Made by a program: the position numbers and the translations under genes. Shown here piece after piece: positions 11,862-24,403 of a stretch of 64,000 nt of DNA. How positions within the stretch are numbered: the first letter of the stretch is position 1; every line of letters begins with the position of its first letter. Below the pieces are notes generated by a model. It was given only the letters and a program-made list of their open reading frames with translations. It made no database searches and was not told where the DNA came from. The DNA comes from Hirsutella rhossiliensis (Eukaryota; Ascomycota; Sordariomycetes; Hypocreales; Ophiocordycipitaceae). The stretch lies in NCBI RefSeq assembly GCF_020360975.1, contig NW_025408670.1, positions 6,758,001-6,822,000 of the forward strand, written 5' to 3'.

Positions 11862-14800
11862 TGTGCGACGCTGTTGTTGGACGTTAGAATGAGAGAGCAC
11901 ACCGGGAGCAGCTGTCCCGCGGACAAAGAAATTAAGACGCACGAGTATTCGACAGCGCGTAACCGAGGGGAGGTCATAGGGGCTGTGAAAAGAGTATATA
12001 TGGCATCGGAAGAAGGCTGGTTGTGGGCTAAGGTGTCTCCGCGGGATAATGATGCTAGAAACGGGGTGCAATCGAGGGACTCGAGGCCGTATTATCAGTT
12101 GTGCAACAGGGGCTAGGTTTAGACGTCCACTCGGGAGGCTGTGTGGTGGTTTGGTCTCGGGATCCAGTCAATGGGGTTCAGTATGTCATAGCAAGGCCAC
12201 CACTCAGAGCGCTTCTCAAATTACACCTGGCCGGGTTTTCATGTCGGCCAAGGCTCCTTTTCATGCCAGCAAAGCTGAATTGATCGTGATTGCCCGTCAT
12301 GGCGGTAGGCCCCGGCATCGGGGCAAACCAGCATCTTGCAGCAGTTCCGAAACGACGGGGCCACACCTGTTCCTCTCGGCGCACACGACCTGATCTCATG
12401 GGGTGGTGGGATGCCCTTCGCGTTTCGCGAGTAAGGGACACGCGCAAGAGCCCTTCGCGGTAAATGCTTGCCGAGCCTCGTGGGGCCCTTGGTATTGGGG
12501 CGTGGACAGCCATGAATCTCGCCAGCCTGTCCTGTCCTGTCACCGTCCACCTCGACATTTAATCCGATCTCGATGCGTGTCATTCTGGTTGCTGAATCGA
12601 AACTAACGGCCTCTAGTTCCCGGCACGGAAGTGTCAAAGATGCCGCTGGCACCTCGAGGCTGAATCGCACTGAGCAAAGGCCACCCAACTGGATATACAG
12701 AGGCATCGTTTTGTGTGCAGTACGCCAGATTTGCCCTGTAATACCTCAGTTTTGCTTAGTCTGGGCTGGAAATCAAAGGGCACCGGAGGGAAGCTCCGGA
12801 TGGGAGCTGGATGTGTGATTCCAAGCCATTGTTAGCCACAGCACCCGGCCACCCTCCGTGGCTGCAGCACCCACTGACTGACTCCTTACACGCGCCAAGG
12901 GCGCCAATGTTTTGGGTCTGGGTGGCAAATTTGTTCCTGATTGGAGCCTCGTGTGTGATTGGCTGTTACGGCCTAGTTTAGCTCACCTACGATGACGATG
13001 ACCCGAGCTCCCGGCCGAATGGAGAGTCATTCTACGTTTGAATTCATACCCTCGACGCGCAATGTTGAAACCAAACGTCATTCTTGCCATGTCATCTCCC
13101 TCAACGGCGGCCACAACCATTGACAAATGTCTCTCGAAAGCAGGAGCAAAGAAAGGCTGTCCAAATAGCCCACCCCGGGCAGGACCAGCAATCAAAGCCT
13201 TCCGTCCCGTCTCGGACGGACATGAGTAATTGCACCTCCGATTCTATGTTCCGAGAGGGTGACTAGCAGCGATATGACGTACCTTGGTCTCGTAGGTGGT
13301 TCCAAAGAGCCGACAGCTTGGAGACGAGGTCCACAGATTCAATTAACCCGTCAATGCCATGATTCGTCCTGCTAAACTCGTGTCTTCAAGCGGCTCAGAT
13401 CAGTGGAGAGTTTGCATAACATTCAATAGCCGCTAAAGAAACCACCGTCTGTGGCTTTTTGCCACGGCGGCCCGCCCTCGCGACTCAGCGCGAACTTGGG
13501 GAGCGAAGCCGCAAGGAGGCAGCATCACGTATGTGATGTCATATACTGGGCAACTTTCATGATTATCCAAGATCTTGAGAAGCCAGCTTTCCGGTTCGAA
13601 ATCCTCAAACATCTGTGGATTCCGGTGACGTCGCTTAAGATGTGCCTCTTCAGCCCTTCACCCCCTCATGCTCTTCTCTGGGGCTGCCAATGTTCATCCA
13701 GACTCAAAGAAATCATGCGTCCTTCCCCATGAGCCGTAAAGCCCCGAGGAACCAGCATGCTCCTCATATTTCTCCACATTTCTCCCAGTGAGGACTTCCA
13801 CTCACCGACTCCCGTCCTCTCTAGCCATCCCACCCGCATTTAGGTGTGTAATAGGGGAGGCTACGTCTCTGCCATCTACGGATCCATAAATCCCATGCTA
13901 GCAGCTTGGTTACGTCACAATTGTGATGAGTTGCTCATTCACGCTTGGCAGCTGGGAAAAACCACAAGCAATTCAACTGTCATACATTGATGCCTCGTTT
14001 TCAGCCGTGACGTCAGACAAGTTGATTCTCTTTATAACGACCGTTTATCTTCGCCATGACTCTACCAGCTGATAGACACCTTGCTGGCTCCTTTATATCA
14101 CCTCATCATGATTCCTTGGAAATGATTCGACCATCACGTATCATCTGCTCTAGAAAGAAGCGCAGTTTAACTCATACTCAAAGCGGACTGACTTCTAAAG
14201 TTCAATATTCCAAATTCCTCCTCCTTTTTCTCTCGTGGGACTGCATCTGTTTGAATACGTTTATTATTCATCTTCCGCACGATCATATGATACCATGTCC
14301 TCAAAGCCGGGGAGCTTATTACGAACACCAGTCAGACGTTGAATTTTGACACCACTTCCTAGCACAACCCCCCCATAGATCATGCAACTAGCCTTTAAAA
14401 TGCCCATTACTTGTCGGATTTGCCTTGAGTGTCGAATCCTGCGCCCCTGGGTTCTGCGCTTTGCCTAGCCATTCCATTGAAAAATCAAACCCTTTTGATT
14501 AGAATGCACGAAGCCTTCCATAAATCGTTGCCATGGCATGAATTGGTAGCAGGCGAAATTGATTTCCTTTTCCTCTTTTCTTTCAAAAGAAGAGAAGCAC
14601 CGACGCAGACAATGCAGGAAACGCCTCCAATTTTTTTTGGCATATTCACGGTCCTGAAAGCGGTCCAAAAATTGAGTGATCATCTCTCCCTGCGACGCCA
14701 AGCGTTCCCGACACAGGCCCGGTCCGATTTATCAACCTCGAATCGGAATCGATTAGAACGATCGTGCCTGTTAGCGTCGGTAACGCCAATGCCCGGCGCC

Positions 14801-17352
14801 CAAGGCCGGCGCACATACAATCTGAATAAGTTAAGCCTGCAACCAGCCGCGACATGATTCAACTCCTCGCCACCCCCTGACACTAACCAATAGAGAGCGC
14901 TTAAATGGCCAATTGATGCATGTGGTGACGCCTACCCGGGCGAGCTTCTCGCTTGAGCTCCAATCTCGACGGCCCCTAAGCATCCCCACACAATGCCATC
15001 GGTGAATTGACGAACATCGGTTACGAGGAGACGATCAGCAGTCATGAGTTGTAGGGTGGGATGGAGTCATAAAGGTTACGGATCCAGATGGGAAGGCTCA
15101 ATTGAGTGGAAAAATTGGCGTTAACCCGTCAACTGACGTTCAATAGTATGTGGAAAGATGAAACGGATAAGATAAGGAGGAGAGGGGCAATAACCTTGCA
15201 TTCCGCAAACCGATCACGCCTTCCGTGACACTTGTTTGTGAGAATAGATTGGAGGGCGAGTCGCTGGACGTCTCCACCTGAACCTCCTGGCTTCAACGTC
15301 CCCCATATGCATGCATACAGGTAGGGACAAGTATATGAACTGAACAAACTCCGTAAAATTGGGAGCAACCACAAGTCTTCCAGAAATGTCGAAGAAAACC
15401 AGGGCTCACTCCAGTCCCCGACTGACTCTGAAATTGGAAATTGGTATGAGGGACTCCACAAGTTGTGCGGAGGCTAAGCTCCGATTTCTACCCATTGTCC
15501 GATCTGCTCGTAAGACCGCAGCGCATTCAATGCTTATGCTCCATGATCCACGCTCCACACAACGATACTTCATTCAAAGCGGAGCCAATAGATCGGATGA
15601 GATGTGTCTTTTGGATCAGACTCCCTGCTGAGCTCATGGATGAGCTGGCTCCCACCGTCATACACTTGCATTGAAGCAAGGTGTCGAGAGTCTTTGTATA
15701 TATCCACGCAGCTCATGGCAGGGAAGCACGTCATACGCTTTCAATAGACCTATGACAGATTTCAGAACCTTCTTGTCCGTGACAGGTTTCTTAAAGACCT
15801 CATCAAGGTTGCACGGTCTGGGAATAGCTACGCTTTCGCCGCCCCGAGTCAAGTATACTGACAGGATAGAAAGGAGTCTGAAGAAGTCCCTTGAGCTCTC
15901 GCAAGTATAAGGGCGCCCGCTACTGGACCCAAAATAGTAGCAATATTCAAAACATCCCTGCGAAAGACATACTTGGATGGCAGTTGCGCAGAAAGAGTAA
16001 CGCGCCTGGAGGTGGCAAATTGTAGACCGCTGAGCTAAATAGAACGCCGGCTAAAGCACACGGCCGTATAGTTCATATACCCGTATTCCTGAACGTTGAA
16101 TGCAGCACGGCTTCTCTCGCCCCGAAACTGCCATCCTCAGAGTGCGGCCTTTGGAACATTACACTTACTTCGACCTGACAGTCTGGAAGCTTGTGTTGCA
16201 AACTCCGACGGCCTGTGCACGAGACACTGGTGATTGCCAGAGTCAATATCAAATGCCCTTCAGACTTCTGGTAGCAATCAAAAGTCCGGGTTCATCTGAC
16301 TACTGCTATGATTACATATGCGTACACGATTTACCATGTCTGGTGCGCTGAGGCCGCTTCCTAGAGCATCGATAGCTTCTCATGAAGGGTTTTTGAAACA
16401 AATCATCCAGAGACCACGCAAACAATCCACCACAGCTTTTAGCTTATAGTGTGTCTTTGATACGTGCGAGACATTTGGAAACTTTGACTACATGTTTGCC
16501 GTTGAGCCATGGGTAGCCGGATAGACCGAGACCACCAGCTTCGAGCTGGGAGGGTTTGTCATCAATGATACAGATTGCACGATTCTGGTACGTGAGACAT
16601 GAGCACCAAATGGTGAAAAGCCAAGCTGCAGGTATAGCTACAACTACAATAACTCCGTACTCGTGATATAAATTGAAGCCATAAGCAAATATGAGGAAAA
16701 GGAAGACATAGCAAATGCATTAGATCGGGGAGATAAAAGCTGGATCTATCTGGGGCACTGAGAAGCCGGAGTTACATAGTTTAATATTGCTTAAAGCGCG
16801 ATGCGTGTTCAAAAACTTGAGTAATTTTCCAGACTTGGTTTGCAGCCGATATACGGACTACGTTATCCTTCGTCTTTGTCGTCATGAACAGATATATTTC
16901 CATCCAGCACAGTCTGACAATTAGTTCTAAGACTCTTATCAAATTTCTGTACATTTGTTCCGGCGGCAAAAGCAGAATTGCAAGATGGACAAGACGTCAT
17001 TATCAAGGACAACAATTCTTGACATGTAGTTGTAGCCCCTCCCCTTGGATTCAATGCTTGCTCCCGTATGACATGAATTACGGAATCAAGCCTGATGAAC
17101 TGATCTCTGGGCAGTGCATCCGAGGACTGCAAGGGCGCCCCTTTCGCGAGACCAGAAGCAGGCTGTCTTCAAGCTACGACTTTTAATGCCTCATATGTAA
17201 ATGCATGTCTATTCTTATTGTCCCAAGCCCTTACACCATTGTCAAGCTGGTAAAATACCGCTACACCATGCAAAATGAGGGCACCCCCAATAGAGGTGTT
17301 ACTAACGCGTATTATTGGCCCTTTCTTGTCCTGACAACCATCTTCCTCCACC
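11862..17352. other. 5.5-kb region without a recognised gene
   Basis: ORFs of 60-155 codons occur on both strands but none has motifs or coherent exon joins. No tRNA cloverleaf was convincing by eye. The part next to 11861 is the likely aquaporin promoter. Composition is mixed and not RIP-like. It may hold regulatory or non-coding transcripts that cannot be seen from sequence alone. Confidence 0.35.
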
Positions 17353-17823
17353 TCACGCAAAGACGGGCAGCAAGAGGAAGGATTGACTTCCACCTCTACG
17401 CTCCAGTGACCAACGATGAAAAGCCGGCTTTGAGCCAGCATACATGAACGCTAGTATGGCATTACCGTGAAAGGAAACAATTCGCAGAGGCATAAAATGC
17501 AGCCATATTCTCCGGAATGATTGAATGGCGGCTCTCTCTTCAGGACCAAGTACGTGATGCACAAAGCTTCCAAGACTAAAGCTGGCTAAGTCAGGTTGGA
17601 AGAGATTATAAGCTGGATAAGTTTTTCGAGTTAGCGCCTTGGCTCCTGCATATATGGCAGGCATATCTGGGAATCTAACAACTTGACTGGCGTCCACCTC
17701 ATCCATCACCTGCTCAGCTGTGGCCAAATCGAGGCAGCCGGGGATTACCGACATGTCATCAAATGACATCAGTCTTCTGCTGCGATGTAACCAAGAGCCA
17801 TGAATCAAGGCTTTGCTATCCAA
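17353..17823 (-). pseudogene. Hypothetical fragment, possibly F-box/2EXR-like
   Basis: A 156-codon open frame without an ATG at its upstream end (it begins at TTG; the first ATGs are internal). Its middle part (SLGSFVHHVLGPEERAAIQS and nearby) has the flavour of fungal hypothetical proteins in which a leucine-rich N-terminus is followed by a LGPxNR-type segment, but I cannot identify the family. It runs divergently from the 2OG oxygenase, about 170 bases away. It could be a broken gene, an exon of a larger gene, or chance. Confidence 0.3.
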
Positions 17824-17991
17824 ACCATTAATTGTTCTGGATATTGAGCAATGAGCTCACCCTCTTGCTTTCTATAAGCCCCGCTCCGGATCTTACTTCT
17901 CCTCAAGGCTGCTCACAGCATTCTTACACCCATCCTCGACGACATTCACTGTGCCACCTCGCCTTGACCGTCGATTCCTCGAGTTCTAGCA

Positions 17992-18976
17992 ATGGCGACC
18001 AAATACGTAGACCGTCCGATCCCACAAGTCAGCACAAAGATTGGATGCTCATTGCTGGTTTGAAGCTGATCCTCTCCTCGCATAGATCTCGCTCGCCGAC
18101 TTTGATTATCGCGTCAACACTATCACCGAGCAACTCCGCTCTGCTGCCGAAAACGTTGGATTTTTGGCCATTGTGGACCATGGCATCTCTGGAGCTGAAA
18201 TAGACGCCATGTTTGCGCTCTCGGAATCCTTCTTCAAGCTTCCCGAGACGGCCAAAAAGACTGTGCCAATGACTCCGCTGAACGTCGGTTACGAGTGTAG
18301 ATCGCAGGTTCGACCATCGACTGGCGTTGCGGACGAAAAGGAATCATATCAGCTTCAATTCGGCGAGAATATGGAGGGCTGGTGGATCAGCGATGAACAC
18401 TTACCGGGATTCAAAGCAGAGTCTTTGGCCTTCATGCATCGCCTTCAGGGCGTTTCTGAGAAACTGATGGTTTGCTTTGCGAAGATTTTGGACTTCCCGG
18501 ACGACCACTTTGTAAAGGCGCATGACGTTTCGCGTCCAAACTGCCAATCTGTTCTACGGTTGCTACACTACTTCGAGATACCTAAGAGCAGCGATGGCAA
18601 AGTCTACCACCGCGCGGGGGCCCACGTCGATTGGGACTTCCTCACCCTGTTGCTCCAGCGTAAGGATCAGTCAGGCCTAGAAATATGCCCCGGGAGGGAG
18701 GTGGTGACGGAATGGGCAGCAGGCGAGGCATGGACCAAGGTGGACTGCGCCCCTGGCCGCATCGTGTGCAATATTGGGGATCTTTTGATGAGCTGGTCCG
18801 ATGACCGATTCAAAAGCACCTTTCATCGTGTGAAAGCCCCCGTGGAAGAAGGGGACAACTACAACGAGCGATACAGCATCGCCTTCTTCAACCAGCCTTG
18901 CACTGATGCACTGATCCAGGGCCCCAGGAAAAAGTACCCCATGGTCAGTGGGAAGGATTTTACGACAAAAGTGTAG
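17992..18976 (+). CDS. 2-oxoglutarate/Fe(II)-dependent oxygenase (isopenicillin N synthase-like), short C-terminus
   Basis: Exon 1 is 17992-18027 (12 codons), the intron 18028-18085 (58 nt, gtcagc...catag), exon 2 18086-18976; predicted 308 residues. The N-terminal DIOX_N-type domain begins after PIPQ, with IVDHGIS near residue 42. The double-stranded beta-helix core shows the iron ligands His192 and Asp194 (AGAHVDWD) and His259 (STFHRV), and the 2-oxoglutarate-binding pair Arg274/Ser276 (ERYSIAFF). All catalytic residues are therefore present. Relatives catalyse hydroxylation, desaturation or ring closure on small molecules; the substrate is not predictable. The protein stops a few residues after the YPMVSGKDF segment, whereas relatives I know of usually carry a further C-terminal helix. 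The AT-rich transposon island begins about 170 bases later, so the 3' end may have been lost when the island formed. Confidence 0.85.
18028..18085 (+). other. Intron of the 2OG oxygenase gene
   Basis: 58-nt GT-AG intron (gtcagc...catag) joining PIPQ to ISLADFDYR, the usual start of the domain in this family. It places the start codon at 17992. Confidence 0.75.
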
Positions 18977-19289
18977 GTTCACCGCAAATGTGCTTCCATT
19001 TTTAGAGGAAAAGCTTCCATTTCTAGAGGATAGGCTGCTCTTTTCGGAGGACATTTTGCGAAGCGCCGGCGGCGGGGCGTGTGCTATTTGTCCCCACCCC
19101 TCCGCTATAGCTCCGAGGTGCCCCGCTATCCCCGGCCGCGTCGACCCCTTAATTAAACCGCTAGTATGCTAATTTTAATAGCGTTAGAATATATTAATTA
19201 ATAGATAATATGCTATTTAGCTAATTTTTTTTGCTTAAATCCCTAGAAGAATAGGATATATAAGAGCAAAGTATAGCGGTACTAAAAAG

Positions 19290-20816
19290 CTTACCGCGAG
19301 CTTAGCACTCCCTAGCCTACTACTAGTCGAAGCGCGAGCGACTTTAAAAATATAGGGCTATTAAAAAGCGGCACGCCGAGATAACGAAAGTTAATATATA
19401 TAGAGTAAAATAGAAATAGATAAGGTAAGCTACCTTTTCTATTATATTTAAGTAATAAGCTAATAAGACTAGATACTATATATACCTATTAGTCGATCCG
19501 CTTAATTATCTTATAGAATCGATAAAGGAAGATATTATAATATTTTTAAAGTAGATACTTAACTTATATTAAAGGATTTATAAGAGAAGTACTATATATA
19601 CCTATAAAAGAATTTTTTTCTAGGTATACTAGAAGTCTATTAAAGCTAATTTTAGTAAGTAGGTAAATAAAGAGATTAATAATATAAGTTTTATCTTAAT
19701 CGTAGAAGTTTATATATTATATAATTAGCTTACTACTTAATAGTATATTAATAGGTATTTAACTATTTATTATAAGCTTAATACGTTAATAAATAAGAAG
19801 CCTATAATAGGTATTAACGATATATATCTTATATAGTATTATTATTAGGTCTATAATACTTTAGTTTTCCTTAATAAGCGCTAGTATATATAGTTAGCTT
19901 TCTAGGTTTTACTTTAAGCGTATATAGCTATACGGCCTAGAGTACTCGCTTATAAGCGACTTAATAAGAACGCTATTAACGACTACTACTTTAGCTATAA
20001 AGATAAAGCGACTTAGGTAGACTATATAGATAAATTTAACTTAAAAGATAATAATTTTAAGATAATTTACTATAAGGATATCTAGCTACTCCTCCTTAAA
20101 AACCTAGAGGGAGGAAGGGATCTTCTAGCTATAGAGGTAACGCTTAGGTATATAAAAGGATAGGAACGAAGAGAAAACCTATAAGTAACTCCTTAGCTCT
20201 TATACTAACCCTAGCTTATACTAGGTTCCTAGAAAAACCTTTATCTTCTATAAGGTTAACGACTTATTATTTAATACTATACTTTATCTTTTAGCCCTTA
20301 TACTTCTCGACTAAGTATTTAAAGCGAATATCTAGAAAGTAAACGACTTCTATTAAATTAAAGTCCTATCCCTATAATACTCTTTAAAGTTTTATTAGCG
20401 GAAGAGTATAAGAGATATACCGATATTTCGGCAAGCTATATTAACGAATAATAAAGTAGTCCGTATATCTAAAACTAAAGCGCTCCGTTACTATACCTAT
20501 CTCTACTATTTATAGAGACTAAGGCTTATAATAAGCTTTATATAGATCCTAAATCCGTACTATATTCGCCGAGGGTTAAGAGAAGCGGTTAAAAGTATAT
20601 AATTAAGTTAGTATATAGCTTTATTCGCTAACCTTTCTAAGTACTATAATATAAGTATAACTATAGTAAGTTATATACTATATTAACGCGGCGACTTACT
20701 AAGCCTATATTAATTAAAGAGTTTAGTATAAGCGGCGTTCCTAAGACGCCCCTTAAATAAGGTTTATTAAAAGCGGCTAGCTATATAAGCTAATATATTA
20801 ATCCTAGGGCACTAAC
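19290..20816 (+). pseudogene. RIPed DUF3435 (tyrosine recombinase, Starship-captain family) relic
   Basis: Reading the plus strand with RIP stops (TAA/TAG) taken as Gln gives a long collinear match to my recollection of fungal DUF3435 proteins. Recognisable pieces are a KPIIGINDIYLI segment followed by LAFQVLLQAYIAIRPR (about 19800-19945), a YKDIQLLLLKNLEGGRDLLA segment with LRYIKG (about 20070-20160), a SKTKAL-like then YLYYLQRL segment (about 20470-20525), NPYYIRRG..EAV (about 20550-20600, the conserved Arg region), and a final AAFLRRP..AASYISQYINPRA-like tail ending near 20810. Almost no indels are needed but dozens of stops are present. DUF3435 proteins are tyrosine recombinases; characterised ones mobilise giant Starship elements and are encoded at the element's 5' end. 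The relic is broken by a solo LTR and gypsy-1. Confidence 0.75.
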
Positions 20817-21518
20817 TATAAGAATATACCCTTATATTCCTATTTTACTGTTATAAAGAAATAATAGGCATAGGGAGGCTTTATAGAATAAGCTAGTAAA
20901 AAGAGGCTCTATAATACAGTCTAAGGGAATAACCCTTAAAAGATAAAGACCTCTACTAGACATCTATACCTTCCTCTAGGAAAAGCGGGTCAGGATAAGC
21001 CTATCCTTACAAACAAAAATATACATAAAATGCATAAGTCAATTACGAGCAGAACGGAAACCCTATTGCCTATTTTGGCCTAGCGGTTCCGAAGATATCC
21101 GCGATACGAGAATAGGTGGGGCATAGAACATTCTAGTTAAATCCACTACTCATGCTAGAACCCATAGTCTTACATTAACCATCACGCCACAATCAGACCA
21201 CCTACTAAGTTAGGAAGATATACTATAGATAGAGCTTTTCAAGCACTATAGAATGTGCTAGAAAGCTAACTAATTGGTCTACTAGTAGGCGAGCAATAGT
21301 CTATAAAAGACGAAGGATTTCCCTAGGAGTAGTAGATAGAATAAGTAAGTTTATAAGCATCCTTTATAACGCTATTCTTTCAATATATTATTCAGCCCCT
21401 TATATGCTCGTTATAAATTCCGGATAAAATCCTACCCTATACTCCTTCGACCGATCTTTCCGCTTACGTTATCGATTGCCCGATTCTACGCTTATTGCTT
21501 ATACCTTCTTACACTAAC
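20812..21518. mobile_element. Solo LTR A (697 bp) with 5-bp target duplication
   Basis: The element spans 20817-21513, begins tataagaa (TGTAAGAA before RIP) and ends ttcttaca, a perfect inverted terminal pair once the RIP change is allowed for. It is flanked by ctaac on both sides (20812-20816 and 21514-21518). Nothing coding is inside. A tataaaa box lies near 21301. It is over 95 percent identical by eye to solo LTR B at 46240-46935 and carries far fewer RIP changes than its surroundings. It was probably left by LTR-LTR recombination of an element inserted at the end of the DUF3435 relic. Confidence 0.85.
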
Positions 21519-21525
21519 TAATACT

Positions 21526-21991
21526 TATTATAACTATAGCTATTAAGCCGCTAACGGTCGACCGCGTTAAGCACGTAATATAGTTTAATAGATAAATAGT
21601 TAGTATAACTATCTAATAAATATAGGATTAAGGGGATCGTAGAGACCTAAGTAATCTAGGATTAATAAGATTACTATACTCTATATAATCTAACGTTAGG
21701 GACTATAGCTAGGCCTATAATCTAAGGATAGTCTCTATAAGTATATATAGCTACCTACTTTTACTCCTTTAAATAGATAGCTCGATAGCTTTTAATATAA
21801 TTATTACGATCTTTATTATAATCTTATCTTTAATTCCGATTACTTAATTACCTAGTTATAGTCTATAGTCTATAACCTCTAACTTATTACTAACGTAATA
21901 TACTTATTATTACTTAGACTACGCCCTATTATATCTATTAATATAAACCCCTTAATAGGTTTATCCCTTAGGAATAATACTAGTCGTTATA
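21526..21991 (+). repeat. Gypsy-1 5' LTR (RIPed)
   Basis: Starts tattataact (RIPed form of TGTTACGACC in gypsy-2) and ends gtcgttata. It aligns with the copy at 42944-43414 and, in its right half, with the gypsy-2 LTRs. A tatatatag promoter box lies near 21741. Confidence 0.85.
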
Positions 21992-23751
21992 TATTAAAAG
22001 CTCTTATTTAGTATAATACTATATTACTCTAAGTAATATCGTAACTATTAATATACCTATATAATAAGCTAGATTAACTAACTTTAGAACTACTATATCG
22101 CCTTAGGATATAATATATAAGATTATTACCCTTCGATATAAAGTATAGTTACTTAGGAATAAAGGAGGTAATAGATAAGTTAGGGACCTTAGAGAAGTAG
22201 TTAAACTAAAATAGCTAGGACTATTTAACGGTACTTATAGTATGCTTTAAGACTTTCTTACTTAACTTAAGGCCTACTATTAGTTTTACCTTACTTAACT
22301 CTTAGACTTAGTTAAAAAGGTACTTTATATAGGAAATTATTTATCTAGAATAGTACTTACTTAGTTTAGACCTATTATAAGGGACTTTCTCGATAATAAA
22401 CTAACGTAATAAGATAATAAGATAGATAAAGTCTTTATTAGTTTCTAAGAATTTAAAGAAGCTATTATAAAGGTATTTAGAATAACTAATAAGGAATAAG
22501 AAGCTAAATAAAAACTTTAAGAACTTTAATAAAGGATCTAAGTATTAGATTATACTATAAAGTTCTATTAAGTTACCTTAAAGCTTAATTTAGATAATAC
22601 ACCTTTTATATTACGATTTTATAATAGGCTTAAAGAAGAAGTTAAGGACGAGCTTTATAAGGAAAATCGACTTAATAACTTCTTAGACTATATTACTATA
22701 GTAGTATAAATCGGCGATAGATAGTATATATAACGCTAAGAAAAGAAATAAGGAAGAGGAAACTAAAACCCTTCTTATAGGAATAACTTTAACCGACGTA
22801 CTAACTATAAAAAGAAGCATAAAACTCCTATTACCTACGCTTATATAATTAACCTAAGTAAGATAGATCTAAACGTAATATAGAAAAGTAAAGGAAAGTA
22901 TTTTAATTATAAAAAACTTAGATATTACTTTAAAGAATATAGATAACTTTATAAGGAGAAGAAAACCTATTAAGTACTAGCCTTAAAAGGTAAGAAATAC
23001 TTAAACGCTATTAATAGATAGGAACTAAAGTATAAACTCCTTAGTTAGACTATATACTATAACGATAAATATATAGTATACTTAAGCGATAAGAATAGTA
23101 TTAGATAGTTCTTAAAGCTATTAAAGAAAACCCTTATAATAATATAATAAAGGGATCTTAAAATATAGAAATAAGTTAAATTTATAAAACTAGAATACCT
23201 TTATCTTAAAGGAGTCTCTTAAGACTAAATTAAAAAGAATAGTAAACGATTCTAAGAAGATATATAAAATAAAAATTAATAATAATAATAAGTAGTTTAT
23301 AAATAATATAATAAAGAAGATATAGATATAGCCCTTATATTTATAAAACTTAGATAATAACTTAAGGAGGAATAATAAAGTATTAACGATATAAGCTTTA
23401 AAGAATAAGAAATACTTAGAGAAATAGAAAATAAGAACGAACTTATACTACTACCCTTACTATTAAGGGAAAATACTATAATTAAAAAATACGCTTTATA
23501 CTTTAAAGAATTTAAAGAAATACTTAAAATTAAAACTTAATAAATACCTTAAATTCTTATAGAAAACTAATAAGCTATATTAATTTAGTATTAACCGGTA
23601 CTATATAAAAGAGACTATACTATAGCTACTACTATAGTTAATACCTTTTTAGCTTTATAATAAGAATAGTAACTATAAGAAGAATTTAAAGATAATCTAT
23701 TAATACTACTTACTTATAAGTACTATAAGTATATTTTATAGATATTATACG
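21992..23751 (+). pseudogene. Gypsy-1 gag relic
   Basis: RIP-destroyed gag collinear with gypsy-2 bases 31172-32890. It retains full-length short runs (GGG at 22381-22383, AAAA at 22741-22744) at places where gypsy-2 has lost one base, so despite many stops its frame is better preserved. The zinc-knuckle cysteines read Tyr. It ends where the copia element inserted. Confidence 0.8.
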
Positions 23752-23756
23752 TTTAC

Positions 23757-23958
23757 TGTAGGAATGTATCTATCTAGTGGTGTGACCAACCATGGTTGGC
23801 ACGTGACCCGTACGGTCACGTGTGCGGCTGAGGGCAGCGTGCCCCCTTTCTCCACGCTGGCCTCTGCCTCCTTAGATAGAGAATCAAGACGAATACAACA
23901 TCACAGGTTAACCCTAGTACCGTCTCATTGCAGCAGCTGCCGCAGGTGCCTACCCACA
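23757..23958 (+). repeat. Copia 5' LTR
   Basis: 202 bp. It contains a 9-bp inverted repeat cacgtgacc/ggtcacgtg with a 5-base centre, giving two CACGTG boxes, probably part of the U3 promoter. Confidence 0.9.
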
Positions 23959-24403
23959 CTGATCAGTGACCGGCCCACGCCCGTCACAGACAGCTAAGTA
24001 GAAGAGACAAATTCCTCAACCTTCGAAGGTGCTATAGTCCGCGTCACTTTACTGTGGCCCTGAGTAGCGCTCAGAAGAAGGTTATTTGTGCTAAGAACAA
24101 GGAATCTCCCGCTGGTTTGCCCAGCCGCGCGAGAGTCCTTCCAACTGTTGATTACGATCGCCCGCTAGTTTGCCTAGCCGTGAGCACCGGAATCGACAGG
24201 CGACCACATCGCAAACAACTAGTAAGAACGTTCGACCCTTGACGTTAAGTAGCAAGATCCCCGTCAGTTCAGTCTGGCCGCGAACGACCTACTTAGTACG
24301 CGACGCTCGACCTCCTATTAGCGACAACTCGTATACGAAGAGACCAATACGAACCCCACATCGTCTCATTCATTTGATCACGATAGCCCCGACCGCCCGA
24401 GCT

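Noticed and set aside
12178..12706. Overlapping minus-strand ORFs of 126 and 155 codons
   Set aside because: No motifs, mutually overlapping, no plausible splice structure.
12000..17300. tRNA genes
   Set aside because: Several ttcgaa-type words were inspected by eye, but none had matching acceptor and anticodon stems.
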